From JAIYDJ01 sp031398695 (GTDB taxonomy: Bacteria > Pseudomonadota > Alphaproteobacteria > Rhodobacterales > Rhodobacteraceae): a stretch of DNA of 33,732 nt. The translations under genes were made by a program, and so were the position numbers. The stretch is taken from the NCBI GenBank assembly GCA_031398695.1, contig JANNNU010000195.1, forward strand, positions 1 through 33,732, given 5' to 3'. Every line of letters begins with the position of its first letter. Position 1 is the stretch's first letter. Shown one piece after another: positions 1 through 7,090 of this stretch. The notes beneath the pieces were generated by a model that worked only from the letters and a program-made list of their open reading frames with translations, did no database searches and had not been told where the DNA came from.

Positions 1-2
1 CG

Positions 3-53
3 AAAGGTGTGCCGCAGTTTTCGGATGAAATGCGCGAAAAAACAAAAAGCTAA
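3..53 (+). CDS. C-terminal fragment of an unknown gene cut by the window edge
   Basis: The frame starting at base 3 is open from the left edge and ends at TAA (51-53). It encodes about 16 residues ending MREKTKS. A terminator-like inverted repeat begins right at this stop codon, which is the main reason to think this is a real gene end. The fragment is too short to identify a family. The other two frames also stop nearby (TGA at 26-28 and 64-66), so the choice of frame is not certain. Confidence 0.3.
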   Translation, partial: KGVPQFSDEMREKTKS

Positions 54-91
54 AGCGGTTGTTTGATTCTTGCCAAACGCAAACCGCTTTT
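52..91 (+). terminator. Probable terminator hairpin after the left-edge gene
   Basis: AAAGCGGTT (52-60) pairs with AACCGCTTT (82-90), and GTTTG (61-65) pairs with CAAAC (74-78). The result is a long stem with a small internal GC bulge, an 8-base loop and a short T run (88-91). It starts at the TAA of the left-edge fragment, so it probably ends that transcript. Confidence 0.5.
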
Positions 92-153
92 GAGCATTTC
101 CAGCTTAAGTGGTTACCGGTAAGCGGTTCGGGAATGCGACAAAACAAAGGCTT

Positions 154-193
154 AGATCGGTTCCGGCGATTCTGCTATCGGCAGAACCGATCT
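154..193 (-). terminator. Inverted repeat at the end of the aminotransferase gene
   Basis: AGATCGGTTC (154-163) and GAACCGATCT (184-193) are perfect 10-base inverted repeats, with further pairing inside (CGAT/ATCG). The right arm overlaps the TAG stop of the minus-strand aminotransferase. In that direction the hairpin is followed by a T-rich stretch (CTTTGTTTTG). It probably serves as an intrinsic terminator. Confidence 0.55.
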
Positions 194-1370
194 ACAGGCG
201 GAAGGCGTTGAGGCGGCGGAACATTTCGGCGATGCCGGTCGCATCGACATTGGCGAAGGCGATGCGGATCTGGCGTTTGCCTTCGGCGGATCCGACGGGC
301 TGGAACATCGTGCCGGGCAGCATCAGAAGGCTTTGGTCGGTGAGGAGCCGCTTGCACAGGGCATCGGACGCGAGGTCGAACGGGTGCTCGACATAGGCGA
401 AGTAGGCACCGCAGCCCAGCAGCGTCCAGCCTTGCAAGGCGTTGAACCCGCTGATCATCGCGGTGCGGCGCGACAGGATTTCGGCCCGTTCGCCTGCGAC
501 CCATTGCGCGAGGTTGCGCAGGCCCCACAGGGCCGCGATCTGGCCGAGCTGCCCCGGGCAGATGGCGACGGTGTCAAGGAACTTCTCGACCTGGGCGAGG
601 CGGTCCACGCTGGCGATGACTGCGCCGACGCGGTGGCCGGTCAGGCGGTACGCCTTTGAAAAGCTGTAAAGGTGGATGAAGGTATCGGGCCAGTCGGGGT
701 CGGTGAAGAGATCGTGGGCACGCCCGGTGCGGCTGTCGAAATCGCGGTAGGTTTCATCGACGATCAGCGCCGTGCCCCTGGCGCGGGCAAGGTCGCGGAA
801 CGCCGCGAGCGTTTCGGCCGGATATTCGGCCCCGCCCGGATTGTTCGGCGACACCAGCACGATGGCGCGGGTTTTGGGCGTGATCAGGGTTGCGGCCAGA
901 TCGGCGTCGGGGATCAGACCGGGCCCGGTCTTGAGGGGGACGGTGGTCACGCCCGCCATGTCGAACCACATCTTGTGATTGAAATACCAAGGGGTTGGCA
1001 GGATAATCTCATCCCCTGCACCGGCCAGCGTCGACATCACGGCGGTGAACGCCTGGTTGCAGCCCTGGGTGATCGCGACCTGTTCTGGCGCGATCTGGCC
1101 GCCATAGCCCGCGGACCATTGCGCCGCTACCTCGGCCCGCAGAGCGGGCAGACCCAGCACCGGGCCGTAGAGGTGCGCGGCGGGGTCGTTCAGCGCGGCC
1201 TCGGCGATCGCCTGGCGCAAGGCGAGGGGCGGGCTTTCGACCGGCGCAGCCTGACTTACGTTGATCAGGGGGCGGTGCGGCGGGAAGGTCACCCCCGCCA
1301 GCCAGCGGCGCGCCTCCATTACCGGAGGGGCGGAGGTTTCGGCCATTGCGGGGTTCAGCGGTGTCAGCAT
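192..1370 (-). CDS. Pyridoxal-phosphate aminotransferase, class I/II
   Basis: A 392-residue fold-type I aminotransferase that should move an amino group between an amino acid and a 2-oxo acid in the cytoplasm. Visible family motifs are SPNNPGG (174-180), the PLP-nitrogen-binding Asp in IVDETY (D205), and the Schiff-base lysine in SFSKAYRLTGHR (K239). Length is normal for the family. The ATG at 1370 has a good Shine-Dalgarno sequence (GAGGAAA). Three phased CCATACG repeats lie just upstream and may be an operator. It lies 87 bases downstream of gpt on the same strand, so co-transcription is possible. The substrate cannot be read from the sequence; aspartate/aromatic-type transaminases of this subgroup have varied substrates. 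Confidence 0.9.
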   Translation of the reverse strand: MLTPLNPAMAETSAPPVMEARRWLAGVTFPPHRPLINVSQAAPVESPPLALRQAIAEAALNDPAAHLYGPVLGLPALRAEVAAQWSAGYGGQIAPEQVAITQGCNQAFTAVMSTLAGAGDEIILPTPWYFNHKMWFDMAGVTTVPLKTGPGLIPDADLAATLITPKTRAIVLVSPNNPGGAEYPAETLAAFRDLARARGTALIVDETYRDFDSRTGRAHDLFTDPDWPDTFIHLYSFSKAYRLTGHRVGAVIASVDRLAQVEKFLDTVAICPGQLGQIAALWGLRNLAQWVAGERAEILSRRTAMISGFNALQGWTLLGCGAYFAYVEHPFDLASDALCKRLLTDQSLLMLPGTMFQPVGSAEGKRQIRIAFANVDATGIAEMFRRLNAFRL

Positions 1371-1393
1371 GGCGTTTCCTCGGGTCTGGCGCG

Positions 1394-1422
1394 CGTATGG
1401 TTTGCGTATGGCGGACGTATGG
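1394..1422 (-). promoter_or_regulatory. Three CCATACG direct repeats with an 11-base period
   Basis: CGTATGG occurs at 1394-1400, 1405-1411 and 1416-1422, exactly 11 bases apart, so all copies face about the same side of the helix. The intervening bases differ, so this is not a simple copied unit. The array ends about 24 bases before the aminotransferase ATG, between gpt and that gene. It looks like a multi-site operator for an unknown regulator. Confidence 0.45.
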
Positions 1423-1457
1423 CTTTGCGCATGACGTTCTTGCGGTCGGGCAAAGGT

Positions 1458-1961
1458 CTAGTCAGTGCCGCGATAAGGCTGGACGTATTGCAAGGCCATG
1501 TCCCAGGGAAAGAAGATCCAGGTGTCCTGGCTGACTTCGGTGATGTAGCTGTCGACCATCGGCTTGCCCGACGGCTTGGCGTAGACGGTCGCGAAATGGG
1601 CCATCGGATAGAGGCGGCGGACCAGTTCGAGCGTCTTGCCGGTGTCGACGAGATCGTCGACGATCAGGATGCCCGTGCCGTCGCCCATCAGCACCTCTTG
1701 CGGGGATTTTGTGACCACCGCCTCCATCTGCGACTGGTGGCTGTAGCTTTTGACGCTGATCGTGTCGACGACGCGGATGTCGAGTTCGCGCGCCACGATC
1801 ATTGCGGGCACCAGGCCGCCGCGGGTGATGCCGACCACCGCCTTCCACGCGCCGTTGAGCGGGCCCTTGCCGTCGAGCCGCCAGGCGAGCGCGCGGGCAT
1901 CGCGGTGAATCTGGTCCCAGGAGACGTGGAAACCCTTTTCGTGCGGCAGGCGGTCGTTCAT
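1458..1961 (-). CDS. gpt: Xanthine-guanine phosphoribosyltransferase
   Basis: A 167-residue purine-salvage enzyme that couples guanine or xanthine (and more weakly hypoxanthine) with PRPP to give the nucleotide monophosphate. The PRPP-binding motif ILIVDDLVDTGKT (98-110) is intact. KAVVGITRGGLVPA (40-53) and the C-terminal DTWIFFPWD match the bacterial Gpt type more than HGPRT. GGAG precedes the ATG at 1961. Length is typical, slightly longer than the E. coli enzyme. It may be cotranscribed with the aminotransferase downstream. The family assignment is secure from sequence; base preference is inferred from the family. Confidence 0.93.
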   Translation of the reverse strand: MNDRLPHEKGFHVSWDQIHRDARALAWRLDGKGPLNGAWKAVVGITRGGLVPAMIVARELDIRVVDTISVKSYSHQSQMEAVVTKSPQEVLMGDGTGILIVDDLVDTGKTLELVRRLYPMAHFATVYAKPSGKPMVDSYITEVSQDTWIFFPWDMALQYVQPYRGTD

Positions 1962-1988
1962 GGGTGGCTCCTTGTGGCTGGCGTCGGA

Positions 1989-2036
1989 GCGGGGGCCAGC
2001 CCCCGCACCCCCGGGATACTTATGAACAGATGATGC
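1989..2036 (-). repeat. Dispersed intergenic repeat, copy A
   Basis: An 8-base hairpin (GCGGGGGC at 1989-1996 with GCCCCCGC at 1999-2006) is followed by CACCCCCGGGATACT and TATGAACAGATGATG. It starts 3 bases after the lysE stop codon when read on the minus strand, with the AT-rich core first and the GC hairpin last. Related copies lie at 6958, 19439 and 33585. It may act as a terminator or RNA-stabilising element. Confidence 0.75.
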
Positions 2037-2039
2037 GGG

Positions 2040-2654
2040 TCATGGCAGCGCGACCTTGATGCCGAGGAGGGCGAGCAGTCCGCCGAAGCTGCGGTCGAGG
2101 ATGGTTTTGAGGCTGATGTAGCCCGAGCGGGTCTTTTCCAGCGAGAAGATGCGGGCGACGAGGGTGTTCCAGACCGTCTCGTTCACGAAGACCACGGCGA
2201 GCAGCGCGGCGTAGACCAGCGGCGCGGTGCCTTGCGGGACGGTGCCAAGGAAGATGGCCGAGAACATCACGGCGGGCTTGGGGTTTGCGAGTTGGGTCAG
2301 AAGCCCGAGGCGAAACGCGGAGCCTGCGCTGCGGGGCAGGGAGCGGGTGTCGGCGGTTTCGAACGGGGTCGCGGCGCTGCGCCAAAGCTTGACGCCCAGC
2401 CAGACGAGGTAGGCCCCGCCGCAGATCTTGAGCGCCCAAAGCAGCGCGGGGGCAGCGGCGAACAGCAGGTTCAGGCCGAACATCGCGGCGGCGGCCCAGA
2501 CGACCGCGCCTGCACCGATGCCTGTGGCCAACGCCGTGCCGGTGCGAAAGCCCTCGGTCAGGCCGGTGCGCGCCGCCATCAGAACGGCGGGACCGGGCGA
2601 GACGGCCGCAAGCAGCGACAAAAGCGCGAAAGCCAGGAACGCGGCGACCGTCAT
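2040..2654 (-). CDS. LysE/RhtB-family amino-acid exporter
   Basis: A 204-residue inner-membrane protein with about six hydrophobic segments. The N-terminal LLAAVSPGPAVLMAARTGLTEGFRTG is the classic LysE/RhtB signature. The family exports amino acids such as lysine, homoserine or threonine, or related metabolites, driven by the proton gradient. The gene starts 13 bases after the fabI stop, so the two are likely one transcript. No obvious Shine-Dalgarno precedes the ATG, which suggests coupling to fabI translation. Substrate is unknown. A copy of the dispersed repeat follows the stop codon. Confidence 0.88.
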   Translation of the reverse strand: MTVAAFLAFALLSLLAAVSPGPAVLMAARTGLTEGFRTGTALATGIGAGAVVWAAAAMFGLNLLFAAAPALLWALKICGGAYLVWLGVKLWRSAATPFETADTRSLPRSAGSAFRLGLLTQLANPKPAVMFSAIFLGTVPQGTAPLVYAALLAVVFVNETVWNTLVARIFSLEKTRSGYISLKTILDRSFGGLLALLGIKVALP

Positions 2655-2667
2655 GACCGCGGACCGA

Positions 2668-3528
2668 TCATTGACCGGTGTCCTTGCGGCCGGTCACCGC
2701 GTCGATGTCGGGGGCGTCGACCGCCTTCATGCCCACGACGTGATAGCCCGCGTCGACATGCAGATTTTCGCCGGTAGTTCCCGACCCGAGGTCCGACAGC
2801 AGGTAAAGCGCAGCCTTGCCCACCTCTTCTTGCGTGACGTTGCGGCGCAGCGGCGAGTTCAGCTCGTTCCATTTCATGATGTAGCGGAAGTCGCCGATGC
2901 CGCTGGCGGCCAACGTCTTGATCGGGCCGGCCGAGATCGCGTTGACGCGGATGCCGTCGCGGCCCAGATCCTCGGCCAGATACTTCACCGACGCCTCGAG
3001 TGCTGCCTTGGCGACGCCCATCACGTTGTAATGCGGCATCACCTTTTCCGCGCCGTAATAGGTCAGCGTCAGCAGGCTGCCGCCGGGTCCCATCATCGCG
3101 CAGGCGCGCTGGCAGACGGCGGTGAAGGAATAGACAGAAATGTCCATCGTCATGCGGAAGTTCGCCGCCGACGTATCGACGTAGCGGCCGCGCAATTCGT
3201 TCTTGTCGGAAAATCCGATGGCATGGACCACGAAATCGAGGCCGCCCCAGGTGGCTTGCAGATGCGCGAACAGGGTGTCCAGCGACGACTCGGAGCCGAC
3301 GTCGCATTCGGCCATCACGGTGGCGCCGATGCTGGCCATCAGCGGTTCCACGCGCTTCTTCAATGCCTCGCCCTGATACGAGAAGGCCAGTTCCGCCCCC
3401 TGGTCGGCCAGCGCCTTGGCGATGCCCCAGGCGATCGACTTGTCGTTGGCAAGGCCCATGATCAGCCCGCGTTTGCCTGCCATCAGGTTGCCGGTCACGG
3501 CAGCGCTGGTCCCGGTTGAGGTTGACAT
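2668..3528 (-). CDS. fabI: Enoyl-[acyl-carrier-protein] reductase (NADH), FabI type
   Basis: A 286-residue short-chain dehydrogenase that performs the last reduction of each fatty-acid elongation cycle, converting trans-2-enoyl-ACP to acyl-ACP. The cofactor region GLIMGLANDKSIAWGIA (21-37) and the FabI catalytic arrangement Tyr-x6-Lys (Y167, K174), inside YYGAEKVMPHYNVMGVAKA, are both present. Tyr157/158 matches the second conserved tyrosine. This is the triclosan-sensitive enzyme class. GAGGG lies 6 bases before the ATG. About 16 residues precede the conserved MAGKRG start of the fold, normal for the group. Divergent from pdxH; followed by lysE. Confidence 0.95.
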   Translation of the reverse strand: MSTSTGTSAAVTGNLMAGKRGLIMGLANDKSIAWGIAKALADQGAELAFSYQGEALKKRVEPLMASIGATVMAECDVGSESSLDTLFAHLQATWGGLDFVVHAIGFSDKNELRGRYVDTSAANFRMTMDISVYSFTAVCQRACAMMGPGGSLLTLTYYGAEKVMPHYNVMGVAKAALEASVKYLAEDLGRDGIRVNAISAGPIKTLAASGIGDFRYIMKWNELNSPLRRNVTQEEVGKAALYLLSDLGSGTTGENLHVDAGYHVVGMKAVDAPDIDAVTGRKDTGQ

Positions 3529-3561
3529 CCCGTGCCCTCGTCTAACTTGTTGTCACGCAGA

Positions 3562-3590
3562 CGTGTAGGCGATTGGGTCGCGTGCATCAA
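3562..3590 (-). promoter_or_regulatory. Candidate sigma-70 promoter for fabI-lysE
   Basis: On the minus strand TTGATG (3590-3585) and TACACG (3567-3562) are separated by exactly 17 bases and lie 34 bases before the fabI ATG. Both boxes are only partial matches to consensus. Confidence 0.3.
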
Positions 3591-3636
3591 GGCGGCTCAA
3601 GCTGTTGACCGCGCGGCAGGACTGGGAGTGTGACGG

Positions 3637-4254
3637 ATGGACCGGACAGGGATTTTTGCAGGCGACGACCCGTTTGCGATCGCGCAGCGCTGGCTGGGCG
3701 AGGCGGAGGCGGCAGAGGTCAACGACCCCAACGCGATGGCGCTTGCGACGGTGGACGCGCAAGGCATGCCGAACGTGCGGATGGTGCTGCTGAAGGAGAT
3801 CGAGATCGAAGGCAATGGTGACGGGTCGTTTGTGTTCTACACCAATTACACTTCGGTGAAGGCGAACGAGATCACCCGGGCCGGCAAGGCGGCATTCGTG
3901 CTGCACTGGAAGTCGCTGCACCGGCAGGTGCGGGTGCGCGGCGCGGTCAGCCGCGAGGATGGTACCAAGGCCGACGCCTATTACGCCAGCCGCAGTCTGA
4001 AGTCGCGGCTGGGGGCGTGGGCGTCGGACCAATCGAAACCGCTGGACTCGCGGCTGGCGCTGATGGCCGAGGTGGCGAAGGTGACCGCGCAGAAAGGCAT
4101 CAGTCCGGCGCGCCCGCCGTTCTGGGGCGGGTTCCGCATTCGTCCGGTCGAGATCGAATTTTGGGCCGACGGTGATTTCCGGTTGCACGACCGGTTTCGC
4201 TGGACCCGAGAGTTCGGATCGCCGACCTGGGCGGTTCAGCGCCTAAACCCTTAA
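3637..4254 (+). CDS. pdxH: Pyridoxamine/pyridoxine 5'-phosphate oxidase
   Basis: A 205-residue FMN enzyme that oxidises pyridoxine or pyridoxamine 5'-phosphate to pyridoxal 5'-phosphate, the last step of vitamin B6 synthesis and salvage. Motifs visible are ALATVDAQGMPNVRMVLLK (FMN-binding strand), FYTNYTSVKANEI, and the C-terminal FRIRPVEIEFWADGDFRLHDRF. The protein ends RLNP, as the family typically does. GGGAG sits 8 bases before the ATG. The window contains several PLP enzymes (aminotransferases, Kbl, KynU), but linkage to them is not shown. It is divergent from fabI with about 108 bases between. Confidence 0.95.
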   Translation: MDRTGIFAGDDPFAIAQRWLGEAEAAEVNDPNAMALATVDAQGMPNVRMVLLKEIEIEGNGDGSFVFYTNYTSVKANEITRAGKAAFVLHWKSLHRQVRVRGAVSREDGTKADAYYASRSLKSRLGAWASDQSKPLDSRLALMAEVAKVTAQKGISPARPPFWGGFRIRPVEIEFWADGDFRLHDRFRWTREFGSPTWAVQRLNP

Positions 4255-4392
4255 CTTTCACGCGATTACGCACTTTACCGCTCGCGCTTCGTGAACGGTG
4301 GCCCAAAATCGGGACAGGATTTCGCTTGCAACTCCGGTGCCGATGCGGTTTGCCACGGTTTTGGGGCTTTATCTGGGGAAACGGCCTTTACG

Positions 4393-4926
4393 ATGACGGA
4401 AGAAGATCAGGGAGTGCAGATCGTGCACGGCCATGTCAAATGGTTCGACCCTGCAAAGGGCTTCGGCTTCATTGTCGCAGAAGGGACTGCAGCAGATATC
4501 CTGTTGCATGCCAATGTTCTGCGCAATTTCGGCCAGGGCTCCGTCGCGGATGGCGCCAAGATCACCGTCAAGGCGCAGCAGACGCAGCGCGGCTATCAGG
4601 CGATCGAGGTCCTCAGCATCGAGCCGCTGCGCGGGTTGGCGCTGCCCGCCGGTGAGGAAGCGTTCGGCGAGACGGCGGACGACATCCTTGCGTTGCCGTT
4701 GGAACCGGCACGGATCAAGTGGTTCGACAAGTCCAAGGGTTTTGGTTTTGCCAACGTGTTCGCGCGTCCCGAGGACGTGTTCATTCATGTTGAAGTGCTT
4801 CGGGTTTCCGGCTTTGCTGACCTGCAACCGGGCGAGGCGGTGTGTCTGCGCATCGTCGAAGGGAAACGCGGCCGAATGGCCGTTCAGGTGGTGTCATGGG
4901 AAACGTCGTTGCGGCGTGTGGACTGA
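4393..4926 (+). CDS. Two-domain cold-shock protein
   Basis: A 177-residue protein with two cold-shock domains (about 10-76 and 107-175) joined by an acidic linker. Both carry the nucleic-acid-binding motifs: KGFGFI and DILLHANVL in the first, KGFGFA and DVFIHVEVL in the second. Cold-shock domains bind single-stranded RNA or DNA and melt RNA structure. Tandem CSD proteins of this size are common in Rhodobacterales. I chose ATG 4393 because homology begins immediately after it; the frame is open further upstream without recognisable sequence. Its last 31 bases overlap the next gene. The target RNAs are unknown. Confidence 0.9.
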   Translation: MTEEDQGVQIVHGHVKWFDPAKGFGFIVAEGTAADILLHANVLRNFGQGSVADGAKITVKAQQTQRGYQAIEVLSIEPLRGLALPAGEEAFGETADDILALPLEPARIKWFDKSKGFGFANVFARPEDVFIHVEVLRVSGFADLQPGEAVCLRIVEGKRGRMAVQVVSWETSLRRVD

Positions 4927-5375
4927 TAAGCGGACTGCTGTGGCTGTCGGCGGGCGCCGGATGGGCAGCCTGTCAGCCCGACGTGGCCGAAGTGCGGGGC
5001 ACCGGGTCGGTGGCGCGGTTCAGCGTCGAGGTCGCCGCTGACCCCGCCGAGCGGTCGACCGGGCTGATGAACCGCGAAAGCCTGCCGTCCTCTGCCGGGA
5101 TGCTGTTCGTCTACGAGCAGCCGCAGCGCGCGCAGTTCTGGATGCGCAACACGCTGATCCCGCTCGACATGATCTTCATCGACCAGACGGGCACCGTGAC
5201 CCGCGTGCACGAAAACGCCATCCCGCTGGATGAAACCGGGATCGACGGCGGGATGGATGTGAAGTTCGTGCTGGAGATCAATGGCGGTCTAGCGGGTGCG
5301 CTGGGGATCGCGCCGGGGTCGACCTTGCGCCATCCGGCTGTGGCGCAGGATAAGGCGGCCTGGCCGTGCGAGTAG
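4896..5375 (+). CDS. Exported DUF192-family protein
   Basis: A 159-residue protein with an N-terminal hydrophobic signal sequence (about 1-24, ending AGWA) followed by a DUF192 domain. The family core is clear: RSTGLMNRESLPSSAGMLFVYEQP, FWMRNTLIPLDMIFID and ALGIAPGS. No biochemical role is firmly known for the family. The ATG at 4896 lies inside the cold-shock gene in another frame, giving a 31-base overlap and suggesting translational coupling. A longer in-frame start at 4842 would bury the signal peptide, so I rejected it. Likely periplasmic. Confidence 0.85.
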   Translation: MGNVVAACGLISGLLWLSAGAGWAACQPDVAEVRGTGSVARFSVEVAADPAERSTGLMNRESLPSSAGMLFVYEQPQRAQFWMRNTLIPLDMIFIDQTGTVTRVHENAIPLDETGIDGGMDVKFVLEINGGLAGALGIAPGSTLRHPAVAQDKAAWPCE

Positions 5376-5414
5376 GCTTTCCTTTCTGCGCGTGACACGC
5401 TAACAGGCCGGTGT

Positions 5415-5491
5415 CGGGGCGTAGCGCAGTCTGGTAGCGCGACGGTTTTGGGTACCGTAGGTCGTAAGTTCGAATCTTATCGCCCCGACCA
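5415..5491 (+). tRNA. tRNA-Pro, anticodon TGG
   Basis: A complete 77-base cloverleaf. Acceptor stem CGGGGCG/CGCCCCG (5415-5421 with 5481-5487); D arm GCGC...GCGC; anticodon stem ACGGT/ACCGT around loop TTTGGGT, giving anticodon TGG; T arm GTAAG-TTCGAAT-CTTAT with one G-U pair; discriminator A and encoded CCA (5489-5491). It reads proline CCA and, by wobble, other CCN codons. Confidence 0.97.
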
Positions 5492-5559
5492 CTTCCTGTC
5501 TTTGGCTTGTTTGCGCGGCTGCGGGCCGCCATATCAGGAGGGGCAGCGAAAGGCATTTC

Positions 5560-6957
5560 ATGGGCATTCGGTTCGACAATTCCTATGTGCGCGATCTGCC
5601 GGGGGCCTATCTGCGCGTGAACCCCGATGTGGCGCCCGCGCCGCAGGTCGTGGTGTTCAACGATGCGCTGGCGTCCGATCTTGGCGTGTCGATGGGCGAT
5701 CGCGCGGCCGCCTGGCTGTCGGGAGCCGAGGTGCCGCCGGGGGCCGAGCCGATTGCCATGGCCTATGCCGGGCACCAGTTCGGCGGGTTCTCGCCGCAAC
5801 TGGGCGACGGGCGGGCGCATCTGCTGGGCGAGATCCTTGGGCCCGACGGGCGGCGGTGGGATCTGCATCTGAAAGGGTCGGGTCGAACGCCGTTTTCGCG
5901 GGGGGGTGACGGCAAGGCGGCACTGGGGCCGATGCTGCGCGAATATCTGATGGGCGAGGCGATGCATGCGCTTGGCGTGCCCACGACGCGGGCGCTGGCG
6001 GTGGTGGCGACGGGCGAGGGGGTCTTGCGCGAGGCGGGGATGCTGCCGGGGGCGGTGCTGTCGCGGGTGGCGTCCAGTCACATTCGTGTGGGTACGTTCC
6101 AGTTCTTTGCCGCGCGCCGCGACCCGTCGGGGCTGCGGTCGTTGCTGGACTACACCATCGCGCGACACGATCCGGGGGTGGATGCACTGGGGCTGTTCGA
6201 CGCCGTGGCGGCGCGTCAGTGCCGGTTGATCGCGCAATGGATGGGGCTCGGGTTCATTCACGGGGTGATGAACACCGACAACATGGCGCTGTCGGGCGAG
6301 ACGATCGACTACGGTCCCTGCGCCTTCATGGAAGGCTATGCGCCGGGCACGGTCTTTTCGAGCATCGACCGGCAGGGGCGGTATGCCTGGGCGAACCAGC
6401 CTCTGATCCTGGGCTGGAACCTGGCGCGGTTGGCCGAGGCGCTCTTGCCGTTCTTCGATGCGGATGGCGAGCGGGCGGTGGAAATTGCCAACGACCGACT
6501 TGGGCGGATCGCGGGGGCTTATGAGGCCGAATGGCTGGCGGTGATGCGGGGCAAGCTGGCGCTGGACGGCGCGCAGGTGGACGATGTGGCACTGGTCGCC
6601 GATCTGCTGGCGGCGATGGAAGCTGCGGGGGCGGATTGGACGCTGACGTTCCGGCGGCTGGGGACCGGGGCCCTGGAGGGTGGCGTCGCGCGGCCGCTGG
6701 AAGCGTGGATGCCGCGCTGGGAGGCGCGGCGGCGCGGCGATTGGGCCGAGGTGATGGCGCGGGCCAACCCGGCGGTCATCCCGCGCAATCATCTGGTGGA
6801 AGAGGCGTTGGCGGCGGCGACCGGCGGAGAAATGGCACCGTTCATGGCGTTGCTGGCGGCGGTGCAGGACCCGTTCGGCGAGCTTTCGGGGCGGGAGATG
6901 TACGGGCTGCCCGCGCCGGAGGGCCTGGCGCCGCATGTGACGTACTGCGGGACGTAA
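5560..6957 (+). CDS. selO: SelO-family protein adenylyltransferase (YdiU-like)
   Basis: A 465-residue pseudokinase-fold enzyme. Family members transfer AMP from ATP to Ser, Thr or Tyr of target proteins and are linked to redox stress. Matching features are MAYAGHQFGGFSPQLGDGRAHLLGE, the nucleotide-binding lysine in LKGSGRTPFSR (K105), HGVMNTDNM (D240) and IDYGPCAFM (D250). The redox Cys pair known from the E. coli protein is present: C254 and C463 in the final TYCGT. The C-terminal Cys replaces the selenocysteine of vertebrate SelO, so no recoding is needed. It stands alone downstream of tRNA-Pro. AGGAGGGG lies rather far before the ATG. Confidence 0.93.
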   Translation: MGIRFDNSYVRDLPGAYLRVNPDVAPAPQVVVFNDALASDLGVSMGDRAAAWLSGAEVPPGAEPIAMAYAGHQFGGFSPQLGDGRAHLLGEILGPDGRRWDLHLKGSGRTPFSRGGDGKAALGPMLREYLMGEAMHALGVPTTRALAVVATGEGVLREAGMLPGAVLSRVASSHIRVGTFQFFAARRDPSGLRSLLDYTIARHDPGVDALGLFDAVAARQCRLIAQWMGLGFIHGVMNTDNMALSGETIDYGPCAFMEGYAPGTVFSSIDRQGRYAWANQPLILGWNLARLAEALLPFFDADGERAVEIANDRLGRIAGAYEAEWLAVMRGKLALDGAQVDDVALVADLLAAMEAAGADWTLTFRRLGTGALEGGVARPLEAWMPRWEARRRGDWAEVMARANPAVIPRNHLVEEALAAATGGEMAPFMALLAAVQDPFGELSGREMYGLPAPEGLAPHVTYCGT

Positions 6958-7030
6958 GGGGGGCGTGTGCCGCCCCCCTCGGCGCTGCGCGCCTCACCCC
7001 CCGCAGGATATTTGTGAACAGATGATGCGG
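6958..7030 (+). repeat. Dispersed intergenic repeat, copy B
   Basis: Immediately after the selO stop comes an 8-base hairpin, GGGGGGCG (6958-6965) with CGCCCCCC (6971-6978). Then follow CCCCCCGCAGGATATTT and TGTGAACAGATGATG (7014-7028). Relative to selO it is inverted compared with the other three copies and their genes: hairpin first. No minus-strand gene ends here. Confidence 0.7.
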
Positions 7031-7090
7031 GGCGGTTGATTTCGGGGCCGGAGTGCTGGAGCGTGCGCTGAACATCGAAGGGCTTCAGGC

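Noticed and set aside
5278..6936. A 552-codon minus-strand open frame opposite selO
   Set aside because: It even runs through the tRNA-Pro gene, and selO has all family motifs on the plus strand.
7029..7090. Possible glycine riboswitch before kbl-tdh
   Set aside because: Only about 60 bases remain between the repeat and the ATG, and none of the conserved glycine-aptamer elements are seen.
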